Source: an uncultured Collinsella sp. (lineage in GTDB: Bacteria; Actinomycetota; Coriobacteriia; Coriobacteriales; Coriobacteriaceae). From it: a stretch of 25,428 nucleotides of DNA. How positions within the stretch are numbered: position 1 is the first letter of the stretch; every line of letters begins with the position of its first letter. A model generated the notes under the pieces. That model had not been told where the DNA came from. It saw only the letters and a list, made by a program, of their open reading frames with translations, and searched no databases. The DNA is taken from NCBI GenBank assembly GCA_900756945.1, contig CAAELZ010000084.1, forward strand, positions 1 through 25,428, read 5' to 3'. The translations under genes and the position numbers were made by a program. This document shows, in pieces, positions 1 through 7,447 of this stretch.

Positions 1-273
1 CCCGCCGCGCAGGGGCCTGCCGCCGCGCCGGAGCCCAAGGGCACCGAGGTGACTGCTCCCATGGTGGGCGTCTTCTATGCTGCCCCTGCGCCGGGCGACG
101 AGCCGTTTGTGCGCGTGGGCTCCAAGGTCAAGGCCGGCGAGACCCTTTGCATCATCGAGGCCATGAAGGTTCTCAACGAGGTGACGGCCGAGGCAGACGG
201 CGAGGTGCTCGAGATCTGCGTGGCCGATGGCGACCTCGTGGAGTTTGGCAGCTGCCTCATGAGGATCGGATAG
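1..273 (+). CDS. accB: Biotin carboxyl carrier protein of acetyl-CoA carboxylase (C-terminal part)
   Basis: This is the 3' end of a gene that starts before the window; the frame is open from base 1. The visible part begins with a Pro/Ala-rich linker and runs into a biotinyl domain. The sequence EAMKVLNEV contains the lysine (codon 166-168) that biotin protein ligase would biotinylate, in the usual AMK context. The upstream PMVGVFY and downstream VEFGSCLMRIG segments match the hammerhead fold of BCCP. In acetyl-CoA carboxylase the biotin arm carries CO2 from AccC to the AccD-AccA carboxyltransferase. The gene is followed after 9 bases by fabZ and then accC and accDA, so it is part of a fatty-acid synthesis operon. 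An internal GTG at 49 is not a real start because the linker continues upstream of it. Confidence 0.93.
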   Translation, partial: PAAQGPAAAPEPKGTEVTAPMVGVFYAAPAPGDEPFVRVGSKVKAGETLCIIEAMKVLNEVTAEADGEVLEICVADGDLVEFGSCLMRIG

Positions 274-282
274 GTGATATCC

Positions 283-705
283 ATGAACAAAGAAGAGCTC
301 AAGAAGCTGTTGCCGCATCGCGAGCCGATGCTTTTGCTCGACGAAGCCGAGCTGGTGGGCGACGAGGCCCACGGCAAGATCACGATTACGGGTGACGAGT
401 ACTTTTTGCAGGGACATTTTCCGGGAAACCCGGTCGTCCCCGGCGTGATTCAGTGCGAGATGCTCGCCCAGAACTGCTGCGTGCTGCTGATGGGCGATGA
501 GGAGGCGCGCGGCGCGACGCCGTTCTACACGAGTCTGGACAAGGTGCGCTTTAAGCGTCCGGTGCGCCCGGGCGACACGGTGGATCTGGTGTGCTCCATC
601 ACGCGTGCGCACGGGCCGTTCCGCTTTGCGACGGGTACCGCGAGCGTCAACGGTGAGGTTTGCTGCCGCGCCGATATGTCTTTTGCACTCATGCACGAAA
701 GTTAA
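283..705 (+). CDS. fabZ: 3-hydroxyacyl-[acyl-carrier-protein] dehydratase FabZ
   Basis: FabZ removes water from 3-hydroxyacyl-ACP in type II fatty-acid synthesis, in the cytoplasm. The 140-residue product has the family signatures: LPHREPMLLLD at residues 10-20 and GHFPGNPVVPGV at 44-55, with the catalytic His at about 45 and Glu at about 59 (QCEMLAQ). It is a single hot-dog domain of the usual length. The start was placed at ATG 283 because it follows an AGGTG-like ribosome site at a workable distance and gives the family N terminus; a GTG at 274 in the same frame would add three residues. The position between accB and accC is a common arrangement in fatty-acid clusters of Gram-positive bacteria. 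FabA is unlikely because the protein is short and has the FabZ-type LPHR motif. Confidence 0.95.
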   Translation: MNKEELKKLLPHREPMLLLDEAELVGDEAHGKITITGDEYFLQGHFPGNPVVPGVIQCEMLAQNCCVLLMGDEEARGATPFYTSLDKVRFKRPVRPGDTVDLVCSITRAHGPFRFATGTASVNGEVCCRADMSFALMHES

Positions 706-715
706 GGAAGGCTTT

Positions 716-2059
716 ATGTTCGACAAAGTGCTCATCGCCAACCGCGGCGAAGTCGCGGTCCGTGTTATCCGCGCGTGCCGCGATATGGGCATCAAGACCG
801 TCGCCGTTTATTCCACGGCCGATGCGGACGCGCTACACGTGCAGCTTGCCGACGAGGCGTATTGCATCGGCGGCCCGCGTCTTGCCGAGAGCTACCTCAA
901 CGACGATGCCGTGCTCACCTGTGCCGTAAAGTCGGGAGCTAAGGCAATTCATCCCGGCTATGGCTTTTTCTCAGAGAAGGCGAGCTTCGTGCGCGACTGC
1001 GACAAGTACGGTCTGGCGTTTGTCGGTCCTTCGGCCGAGGTGATCGACAGCATGGGCGACAAGGACGCCGCACGCCGAACGGCCGCTGCTGCGGGCGTGC
1101 CCATCGTGCCGGGCTGCGATTTGCTCAAAAGCCCCGAGGAAGCAACGGCCGAGGCCGAGCGCATCGGCTGCCCCGTGCTTATTAAGGCGCGCGCGGGCGG
1201 CGGCGGTCGCGGTATTCGCAAGGTCGAGCGCGTGGAAGATGCGGCAAAGGCGTTCATCGAGGCGCGTGCCGAGGGTGAGGCCGTTTTTGGCGACGGCGAG
1301 TGCTACATGGAGAAGTTCGTTGCGCCGGCGCATCACGTTGAGGTACAGATTATGGCCGATAAGCAGGGCCATGTGTTTTCGCTCGGCGAGCGCGAGTGCT
1401 CGGTGCAGCGCCGCAACCAAAAGCTGATCGAGGAGAGCCCCGCGCCGTGCCTCGACGGACGCGATGATATTCGCGCGCGCATGCACAAGGCCGCGCGCGA
1501 CCTGGCTCGTGCCGTTGGCTATGAGGGCGCTGGCACCATCGAGTTTTTGTACTCAGATGACGGCAATTTCTACTTTATGGAAATGAACACGCGCTTGCAG
1601 GTGGAGCATCCGGTTACGGAGTTTGTGACCGATACCGACCTGGTTAAGTGGCAGCTGCGCGTGGCTGCCGGCCAGCCTCTGCCCTTTGAGCAGGAGGACG
1701 TACCGGTCCGCAACCACGCCATGGAGTGCCGCATCAATGCCGAAACGCCGGACTTTCTACCGTCATGTGGAACGGTCACCGCGTTGCGTGTGCCGGGTGG
1801 TCCGCGCGTGCGCTGGGATTCCGCCATGTTTACCGGAGCGAAAGTTCCGCCGTACTACGACTCCATGCTCGGCAAGCTCATCGTGTGCGCGCCCACGCGT
1901 GACGGTGCCATTCGCAAGATGCGCTCGGCCCTGGGCGAGCTCGTGATTGAGGGCGTGCGCGAAAATAGCGAGCTTCAGCTCGACGTGCTGGCAAACGACG
2001 AGTTTTTGTCGGGCATGTATCACACCGATCTGATGGGGCATCTCTATGCTGATGAATAG
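716..2059 (+). CDS. accC: Acetyl-CoA carboxylase, biotin carboxylase subunit
   Basis: AccC carboxylates the biotin on AccB with bicarbonate and ATP. The 447-residue product shows the N-terminal fold (MFDKVLIANRGEVAVRVIRA), the lysine of MGDKDAAR near 116, the ATP-grasp glycine loop GGGGRGI at 161-167, and the catalytic MNTRLQVEHPVTE segment at 290-302 (Arg and Glu near 293 and 297). The length is that of the bacterial subunit, not of the longer pyruvate or propionyl-CoA carboxylase fusions. ATG 716 was chosen because AAGGAAG at 704-710 sits just upstream; the frame is open further upstream but only as a shadow of fabZ. The stop overlaps the start of accDA by 14 bases, suggesting translational coupling. 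Confidence 0.96.
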   Translation: MFDKVLIANRGEVAVRVIRACRDMGIKTVAVYSTADADALHVQLADEAYCIGGPRLAESYLNDDAVLTCAVKSGAKAIHPGYGFFSEKASFVRDCDKYGLAFVGPSAEVIDSMGDKDAARRTAAAAGVPIVPGCDLLKSPEEATAEAERIGCPVLIKARAGGGGRGIRKVERVEDAAKAFIEARAEGEAVFGDGECYMEKFVAPAHHVEVQIMADKQGHVFSLGERECSVQRRNQKLIEESPAPCLDGRDDIRARMHKAARDLARAVGYEGAGTIEFLYSDDGNFYFMEMNTRLQVEHPVTEFVTDTDLVKWQLRVAAGQPLPFEQEDVPVRNHAMECRINAETPDFLPSCGTVTALRVPGGPRVRWDSAMFTGAKVPPYYDSMLGKLIVCAPTRDGAIRKMRSALGELVIEGVRENSELQLDVLANDEFLSGMYHTDLMGHLYADE

Positions 2060-3770
2060 AAAAGCGAAGACGGTCAATGTCCTTGAGGGGCCGATAACCG
2101 AGTCGTGCGCCGAGTTCCCCGCGCGCCACGTGTTTGTCAAATGCCCGGAGTGCCGCCGTGTGATCGATGAGGCGCGCCTGCACGACAACCTCGAGGTCTG
2201 CCCTCGTTGCGGCAAACACTTTCGCGTGAGCGGTCGCGCGCGCATGCGCATGACGGTCGACGCGGGTACCTTTGAGGAATGGGATGCCAATCTGGCGTCG
2301 AAGGACTTCCTCTCGTTTCCCGGTTATGCCGACAAGCTTAAGAGCGTGAGCGAGCGTTCGGGCGAGCGCGATGCCGTTGTGTGCGGCAGGGGCAAAATCT
2401 GCGGCTGCGATACCGCGCTCTTCTTTATGGATGCCAACTTTATGATGGGCTCAATGGGCTCCGTGGTGGGCGAGAAGATCTGTCGTGTCTTTGAGCGCGC
2501 GGCCGAGTTGGGGCTGCCGGTCGTTGGCTTTACCGTATCGGGCGGCGCCCGCATGCAGGAGGGCGTGACCTCGCTCATGCAGATGGCCAAGATTTCTGCG
2601 GCGGTTAGGCGCCACAGCGAGGCGGGCGGCCTGTATATCACGGTGCTCACCGATCCCACGACCGGAGGTGTAACCGCGAGCTTTGCCATGGAGGGCGACA
2701 TTATCCTGGCCGAGCCCGATGCCCTGACGGCATTTGCCGGCCCGCGCGTGATCGAGCAGAACATGCACAAGCGCCTGCCCAAGGGATTCCAGCGCTCCGA
2801 GTTTTTGCTGGAGCACGGCTTTTGCGATGCCGTTGTTCCGCGTGGCGAGATTGCGCTCACGGTAGGCGAGCTGCTGGCGCTGCACGAAGGGCACGCGCCC
2901 GGCTTGGGGGCACCGCATGAAATCGTGCATACGGGTCGCCGCGGCAAAAAGCTGGGACACTTGTTTAAGCGCTCGGCGGCACCAAAAACCGCGCTCGAGA
3001 TTGTCAAGCAGACCCGCTCGGCAGATCGTGCCACGGCGGGTGAAATGATCTCGCTGGGTTTGGACGGATTTGTGGAGCTGCACGGCGACCGTTACTTTGG
3101 TGACGACGCCGCCGTGGTGGGTGGCATTGGCTGGAAAGACGGACGTCCCGTGACGGTTATCGCCATCGAGCGCGGAACCACGACCAAGGAGCGTATGCGT
3201 CGCAACTTTGGTATGGCGCACCCCGAGGGCTATCGCAAGGCGCGACGCCTGATGCGCCAGGCCGAAAAGTTTGGTCGACCGGTTCTGTGCCTGGTCGATA
3301 CCTCGGGCGCATTTTGCGGCATCGGTGCCGAGGAGCGCGGCCAGGGCGAGGCGATTGCCCAGAATCTCATGGAGATGAGCGGCCTTAAGACGCCGATTGT
3401 TTCGGTGGTGACAGGCGAGGGCGGCTCTGGTGGCGCGCTGGCGCTGTCCGTCGCCGATCGCATCCTGATGCTCTCGAGCTCGGCCTATTCGGTCGTGAGT
3501 CCCGAGGCCTGCGCGTCGATCCTGTGGAAGGATACGGAGCGTGCGGATGAGGCCGCCGAGGCGCTGAAGCTTACGGCTCCCGATTTGCTGGCGCTCGGTA
3601 TTATCGACGGCATCGTCGACGATGCAGGGCTGTCTCACGAGGAGATTGCCGACGCCGTCATGTCAACGGCATTTGCAGCGTTCGATACGCTCGAGCGGCT
3701 CGACGACGCGACCCTCACAAACCTCCGCTACGAAAAGTACCGCGCAATCGGTCAGTACCGCACGATGTGA
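2046..3770 (+). CDS. accDA: Fused acetyl-CoA carboxylase carboxyltransferase, beta (AccD) plus alpha (AccA)
   Basis: The carboxyltransferase moves the carboxyl group from carboxybiotin to acetyl-CoA, giving malonyl-CoA. Both halves, separate in E. coli, are in one 574-residue chain here. Residues 33-55 form the AccD zinc ribbon (CPEC and CPRC). Residues 80-300 are the AccD crotonase-like domain, with MGSMGSVVGEK near 134-144 and SGGARMQEG near 165-173. Residues about 310-574 match AccA, with GFVELHGDRYFGDD, AHPEGYRKARRLM, GAEERGQGEAIAQN and the glycine-rich TGEGGSGGAL near 456-465. The long N-terminal helical part of E. coli AccA is not obvious and may be replaced by the linker. The gene overlaps accC by 14 bases; ATG 2052 is an alternative start. 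The stop codon lies inside the left arm of a hairpin repeat. Confidence 0.95.
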   Translation: MLMNRKAKTVNVLEGPITESCAEFPARHVFVKCPECRRVIDEARLHDNLEVCPRCGKHFRVSGRARMRMTVDAGTFEEWDANLASKDFLSFPGYADKLKSVSERSGERDAVVCGRGKICGCDTALFFMDANFMMGSMGSVVGEKICRVFERAAELGLPVVGFTVSGGARMQEGVTSLMQMAKISAAVRRHSEAGGLYITVLTDPTTGGVTASFAMEGDIILAEPDALTAFAGPRVIEQNMHKRLPKGFQRSEFLLEHGFCDAVVPRGEIALTVGELLALHEGHAPGLGAPHEIVHTGRRGKKLGHLFKRSAAPKTALEIVKQTRSADRATAGEMISLGLDGFVELHGDRYFGDDAAVVGGIGWKDGRPVTVIAIERGTTTKERMRRNFGMAHPEGYRKARRLMRQAEKFGRPVLCLVDTSGAFCGIGAEERGQGEAIAQNLMEMSGLKTPIVSVVTGEGGSGGALALSVADRILMLSSSAYSVVSPEACASILWKDTERADEAAEALKLTAPDLLALGIIDGIVDDAGLSHEEIADAVMSTAFAAFDTLERLDDATLTNLRYEKYRAIGQYRTM

Positions 3771-3795
3771 CAAAGGGACAGCCCGCATGTCACAT
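3765..3795. repeat. GGGAC-loop intergenic hairpin, copy 1
   Basis: A perfect 8-bp inverted repeat (ATGTGACA at 3765-3772, TGTCACAT at 3788-3795) encloses the 15-base loop AAGGGACAGCCCGCA. The left arm contains the TGA stop of accDA. A close relative follows the next gene at 5031-5060, with the same layout and a compensatory change in the stem. No T-run follows, so it is not an ordinary intrinsic terminator. Confidence 0.75.
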
Positions 3796-3810
3796 TGGGA
3801 AAGGCGTTCC

Positions 3811-5025
3811 ATGTCACAAGTTTCTAACACCTCGTTTACAACGACGGTTTCATCAAACGCCATGGCCGTGGTGGACTATCTGTCCAAAAGCATGATGTCG
3901 GCGCTGCCGTTTATTGTCTGCGCGGCGTTGTTCCGCACCGCCGCCGTCATTATGGGCGAAGGCATGCTGGGCCTGTGGTCTGCCGATTCCGAAATCTATC
4001 GCCTGTTCTACAGTTGGCTCTATAACGCCGGCTATTACTTTTTGCCCATCTATCTTGGTTGGGCCGCTGCCCGCCAGCTCGGTTGCTCGGAGCAGCTGGG
4101 CATGATGCTGGGCGGCATATTGATTGTGCCCGATCTGCTTAAGCTCGTTGATGCCGCATCGACGACGGGGGCATCGATGACTTTCGTGTATGGTCTACTT
4201 CCCGCGCCGGTCAACGATTACACGACGACTGTTATTCCGGTTCTCATCTCGGTGCCCGTGCTATGGCAGGTGGAGCGTTTCTTTAAGCGCACTATCCCTC
4301 AGGCTGTGGCGTTTTCTTTTGTACCGTTTGCAACCATGCTTGTCATGGTTCCGGTGTCGCTGTGTGTTACGGCGCCGGCAGGCAGCTATCTGGGCATGCT
4401 GTTGGGACAGTTTATGTTTATGCTTGGCAATTCCGGTGGCATCGTGTCGCTGCTCACGCTCATGGGGCTTGCCGCGGGCTGGGAGTTTCTTAAGATCGCG
4501 GGTGTCAGCAACGTTGTCCTATCGCTCGCCTATGCGCAGTTTATGAGTGTGGGAACGGATTCGTGCATCCTGATCGCCGCGACGATGGCAACGTTCGCCG
4601 TTTGGGGCATGCCCTTTGGCGCGTCGCTCCGCGTTGTGGATAAGGACGAGAAGGCGCTCATGCTGGGCTATTCGATCTCGGGCGTGCTTGGCGGCGTAAG
4701 CGAGCCGGCGCTGTACGGCTGCGGCTTTAAATATGGCAGGTGTCTGACATGCATGGCCATTGGCGGCGCCGTCGGAGGCCTTGTTGCGGCCGTGGGCCAC
4801 GTTACGGCCTATACCATCGGCATGACGAATGTCCTTATGGTCATTGGCTTTGCCACGGGCGGCATTTCGAACCTGCTGTGGTGCTGCGCTGCCGGTGGCA
4901 CGGCATTTGCGGTGTCTGCGGCGCTGAGCTACTGCTTTGGCGTGGTGCCGGCGAAGGGGCAGGTGACGGGGGACGGAGCCGATTTGCCCGAAACCTCGAA
5001 GAGCGTGGCCGAGGCAAGCGCATAA
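3811..5025 (+). CDS. PTS sugar permease EIIC, glucose/beta-glucoside superfamily, stand-alone
   Basis: This is an integral membrane protein of 404 residues with about ten hydrophobic segments, fitting the EIIC channel that moves a sugar while the EIIB partner phosphorylates it. The best signature is GVSEPALYG at about 295-303, the conserved G-(I/V)-(T/S)-EPA-(I/L)-YG loop of the PTS_EIIC family, preceded by YNAGYYFLPIYLGWAAA and GGILIVPDLL, also typical. No EIIB domain (no CxxR-type phosphocysteine motif) and no EIIA domain are fused, and none lies next to it, so it must borrow partners or have another role. ATG 3811 was preferred because GGGAAAGG at 3797-3804 precedes it at a good distance; ATG 3787 in the same frame lies within the hairpin repeat. 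The gene is bracketed by two copies of that repeat. The substrate cannot be read from the sequence. Confidence 0.82.
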   Translation: MSQVSNTSFTTTVSSNAMAVVDYLSKSMMSALPFIVCAALFRTAAVIMGEGMLGLWSADSEIYRLFYSWLYNAGYYFLPIYLGWAAARQLGCSEQLGMMLGGILIVPDLLKLVDAASTTGASMTFVYGLLPAPVNDYTTTVIPVLISVPVLWQVERFFKRTIPQAVAFSFVPFATMLVMVPVSLCVTAPAGSYLGMLLGQFMFMLGNSGGIVSLLTLMGLAAGWEFLKIAGVSNVVLSLAYAQFMSVGTDSCILIAATMATFAVWGMPFGASLRVVDKDEKALMLGYSISGVLGGVSEPALYGCGFKYGRCLTCMAIGGAVGGLVAAVGHVTAYTIGMTNVLMVIGFATGGISNLLWCCAAGGTAFAVSAALSYCFGVVPAKGQVTGDGADLPETSKSVAEASA

Positions 5026-5030
5026 ACCTG

Positions 5031-5060
5031 TGCGACAAAGGGACGGTCCCGCATGTCGCA
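5031..5060. repeat. GGGAC-loop intergenic hairpin, copy 2
   Basis: Arms TGCGACA (5031-5037) and TGTCGCA (5054-5060) enclose the 16-base loop AAGGGACGGTCCCGCA, which can pair with itself (GGGAC with GTCCC). Compared with copy 1 at 3765-3795, the third stem base pair changed from T-A to C-G on both sides, so pairing is kept. It sits 5 bases after the EIIC stop codon. Confidence 0.75.
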
Positions 5061-5064
5061 TTCC

Positions 5065-5099
5065 AAGGCCGTGGCCCGTGTGGGTTGCGGCCTTTTTGT
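5065..5099 (+). terminator. Intrinsic terminator after the EIIC gene
   Basis: AAGGCCGTGGCCC (5065-5077) pairs with GGGTTGCGGCCTT (5082-5094) over 13 positions, including three G-T wobbles, with a 4-base loop. A T-rich run follows. It would end transcription from the acc/EIIC side before the cation transporter gene. Confidence 0.8.
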
Positions 5100-5170
5100 A
5101 TCTGGGGGACAAAGTGGCTACACTACAATCCGTTTGAGCAATAGATATATAGGTAGTACCGTGGGGGCGG

Positions 5171-6331
5171 ATGCAGATGGTCGAGTGGATTGTTCGTCGT
5201 GCGCAGGGCGACCGTGCACGCGTGGGAACGTTGACGGGCATGGTGTGTATTCTCGCCAATGTGGCACTATGCGCTGCGAAGGGTGCAATTGGCGTGCTGT
5301 CGGGATCGGTTTCAATCGTGGCGGACGCTATGAACAACCTGTCTGATGCCAGCTCGAACATCGTGAGCGTGCTTGGCTTTAAGCTGGCGGGCAAGCCGGC
5401 AGACCCCGAGCATCCTTACGGCCATGGCCGCTACGAGTATCTCTCGGGTCTGGTCGTGGCGGCGCTCGTGCTGCTGATCGGCCTTGAGCTTATCAAGTCC
5501 TCGGTTGAGCGCGTCATCCACCCCGAACCTGTCGAGTTCTCGCTTGCCCTGGTGGCAGTCCTTGCGCTTTCGATGGTCGTAAAGCTTTGGATGGCGGCCC
5601 TCAACCAAAAACTCGGCGATCGCATTGAGTCCGAGACGCTGCATGCGACCGCGCAGGATTCCAAGAACGATGTTCTAGCCACGGGCGCCGTGTTGGCGTG
5701 CGCGATTGTTTCGCAGGTGACGCATATCAATCTAGATGCATGGGTCGGCCTTGCCGTTGGCGCCTATATCGGCTGGAGCGGTTTTGAGCTCATCCAGGAT
5801 ACGGTGAGCCCGCTTTTGGGCCAGGCGCCCGATCCCAAGCTGGTCAAGCACATTCGAGACAAAATCATGAGCTACCCCGGCGTTTTGGGCGTCCACGACC
5901 TTATGGTTCACGATTACGGTCCGGGCAGGAAGTTTGCAAGTGCGCACGCCGAGATGGCGGCCGAGGCCAGCCCGCTGGAAAGTCACGACACGCTCGATAA
6001 CATCGAGCAGTCGTTTAGGAACGAAGACGGTATGATCGTCACGCTCCATTACGACCCCATCGTGACCGACGATCCAAAGGTGGCGAGCATGCGTCTGCGC
6101 ATCAACGCTATGGCTCAAGAGGTCGATAGCCGCCTCTCGATCCACGACCTACGCTGTGTTCCGGGCCCCACGCATACCAACGTGATCTTTGACTGCGCGC
6201 GGCCCTCGGATTTGACGATGAACGCCGAGGACCTAAAGCGCGCGTTGGCGAAACATGTCGAATCCGAATATCCCAAGTCGATTGCCAAGATCACGATCGA
6301 CGAAGACTATGTCGGCCATACCCACGAGTAG
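5171..6331 (+). CDS. Cation diffusion facilitator (CDF) family metal efflux transporter
   Basis: CDF proteins export divalent metals (Zn, Mn, Fe, Co) from the cytoplasm in exchange for protons. The product is up to 386 residues. Membrane helix 2 carries ADAMNNLSDASSN (Asp 52, Asn 56, Asp 59), followed by HPYGHGRYEYLSGL near 81-94, and helix 5 carries AQDSKNDVLATG (Asp 163, Asp 167), the two halves of the metal site. Asn replaces one Asp of the FieF site, a pattern seen in CDF groups that may prefer Mn; the metal cannot be fixed from sequence. Residues about 221-298 look like the cytoplasmic ferredoxin-like dimer domain, and about 304-380 look like a second, diverged copy. ATG 5177 is an alternative start with better spacing from the GGGGG at 5163-5167. 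A terminator precedes the gene, so it probably has its own promoter. Confidence 0.9.
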   Translation: MQMVEWIVRRAQGDRARVGTLTGMVCILANVALCAAKGAIGVLSGSVSIVADAMNNLSDASSNIVSVLGFKLAGKPADPEHPYGHGRYEYLSGLVVAALVLLIGLELIKSSVERVIHPEPVEFSLALVAVLALSMVVKLWMAALNQKLGDRIESETLHATAQDSKNDVLATGAVLACAIVSQVTHINLDAWVGLAVGAYIGWSGFELIQDTVSPLLGQAPDPKLVKHIRDKIMSYPGVLGVHDLMVHDYGPGRKFASAHAEMAAEASPLESHDTLDNIEQSFRNEDGMIVTLHYDPIVTDDPKVASMRLRINAMAQEVDSRLSIHDLRCVPGPTHTNVIFDCARPSDLTMNAEDLKRALAKHVESEYPKSIAKITIDEDYVGHTHE

Positions 6332-6370
6332 GGCCGAGCCGATAAAGCAACTGATGCAGAAGGGGAGAGC

Positions 6371-6997
6371 ATGAAGAAGCTATATCTACTCCGCCACGGT
6401 CAGACAGAATTCAACGTTAAAAAGCTCGTCCAGGGCCGCTGCGATTCTCCGTTGACCGATCTGGGCCGCAAGCAAGCGGGAATGGCAGCCGCATGGCTCA
6501 AAGCCCACGGCGTCGTCCCCGACAAAGTGGTCTCTTCGCCCTTGGACCGAGCCACGGACACGGCAAGTCTCGTCGCAACCGAACTCGTCGGCCCGGATGC
6601 AGCAGTCGAGCCCTGCGAAGGCATCATCGAGCGCAGCTACGGCACCTTCGAAGAAGGCCCCCACGATGCCCTTCCCACCAACGTCTGGGACCCCGGCGAG
6701 GACCTGATCCCATTTGGCGGAGAAGGAAGCCATGCCCTGCAGGAGCGCATGGTGGGCACCCTCACCAATCTCATGGGCGCCGAGGGCATCGAAACCCTCC
6801 TAGCAGTAAGCCACGGCAGCGCCAGCCGCCAATTCATCAAGGCTGCAGCTCCAGACGGCTTCGAGCTCCCAACAAAACTCCCCAACTGCGCCATTATGAT
6901 TTTCGATTTTGATGAGGCGGAGCCACAAGTAGAGGGCGAGCCAATGCAATGCAAGTTCACCCTCCAGCAAATAGTGGACCCCCAACAAAGTCATTAG
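6371..6997 (+). CDS. Histidine phosphatase family protein (phosphoglycerate-mutase-like)
   Basis: The 208-residue protein starts with LYLLRHGQTEFN, the RHG motif whose His 9 is the expected phospho-acceptor. Other expected site residues are visible: Arg 60 in SSPLDRA, Glu 87 in GIIERSYG, and the second His 148 in SHG. The family includes phosphoglycerate mutases, phosphoserine and nucleotide phosphatases and many unassigned small-metabolite phosphatases. A cofactor-dependent mutase (about 250 residues) is less likely at this length, so a general phosphatase is the safer call. AGGGGAGAG just before ATG 6371 is a good ribosome site. It follows the CDF gene by 39 bases and could be co-transcribed. 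The last codons are rich in CCA and CAA compared with the first half. Confidence 0.9.
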   Translation: MKKLYLLRHGQTEFNVKKLVQGRCDSPLTDLGRKQAGMAAAWLKAHGVVPDKVVSSPLDRATDTASLVATELVGPDAAVEPCEGIIERSYGTFEEGPHDALPTNVWDPGEDLIPFGGEGSHALQERMVGTLTNLMGAEGIETLLAVSHGSASRQFIKAAAPDGFELPTKLPNCAIMIFDFDEAEPQVEGEPMQCKFTLQQIVDPQQSH

Positions 6998-7035
6998 CCT
7001 GAGCGAGCAGAGTTAAGCAGACATCAACGTGTCGT

Positions 7036-7186
7036 CTCCCGAGCACGGCGGAGGGCCGGAGAAATATATTAAGGTTATCGCGAGTTCCGCACGCAAAGGA
7101 GAGCACTTAATGTGCTCTCCGTCTTGCGCAGGACTGTAGAGCAGGGACCTTAATATATTTCTCCGGCCCTCCGCCGTGTTCGGGAG
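7036..7186. repeat. 151-bp near-perfect palindrome
   Basis: The 40-base arms at 7036-7075 and 7147-7186 are reverse complements with one difference, which would still pair as G-U in RNA. Each arm includes GGCGGAGGGCCGGAG and an AT-rich AAATATATTAAGGT end. The 71-base centre continues the symmetry: CGCAA with TTGCG, and a perfect inner hairpin GGAGAGCAC (7098-7106), loop TTAAT, GTGCTCTCC (7112-7120). No gene or obvious target-site duplication is visible. It lies between the phosphatase gene and the ribosomal leader, and could act as a bidirectional transcription end, a cruciform, or be a small mobile element. Confidence 0.85.
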
Positions 7187-7447
7187 CCATCCACGCACTT
7201 TACCTGCGTAAACAATGTGAGTGAAATATGAATCTCGATGGATACGCCCGCAGCCGTGTATACTAAACAGCTGTGTGAAACCAGGGGAGTATTCTGGCTG
7301 GACAAAATGCCTGCTTAATAGGGTTGTCAGGTAGTCCGGGCGAAATACAAGGCTGGGGAGCACGTCGTGTAAGTAGTGGTCCTCTAGGGGCGTACGCTCG
7401 GTGGTGTACGCATTGTCCCAAGACCACGCGAGAGTTGGGATCATATC
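7187..7447 (+). promoter_or_regulatory. Long leader region of the ribosomal protein cluster
   Basis: These 261 bases hold no gene and no trace of rpsJ. A -10-like TATACT lies at 7259-7264 but without a clear -35, which would give a leader of roughly 180 bases. Just before the rplC ribosome site is a two-stem hairpin: GTGGTC (7376-7381) pairs with GACCAC (7422-7427), and inside it GCGTAC (7390-7395) pairs with GTACGC (7406-7411). The block at 7238-7264 recurs with four mismatches in the rplB leader at 9103-9129. Many bacteria control this operon through such a leader; which protein would bind here is unknown. Confidence 0.5.

Noticed and set aside
2451..3638. Open frame of 395 codons on the - strand
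   Set aside because: Opposite the conserved accDA gene, no motif, no ribosome site.
5096..5124. Promoter TTGTAT-17-TACACT for the cation transporter gene
   Set aside because: The -35 matches consensus at only three positions and overlaps the terminator end; plausible but not supported enough.
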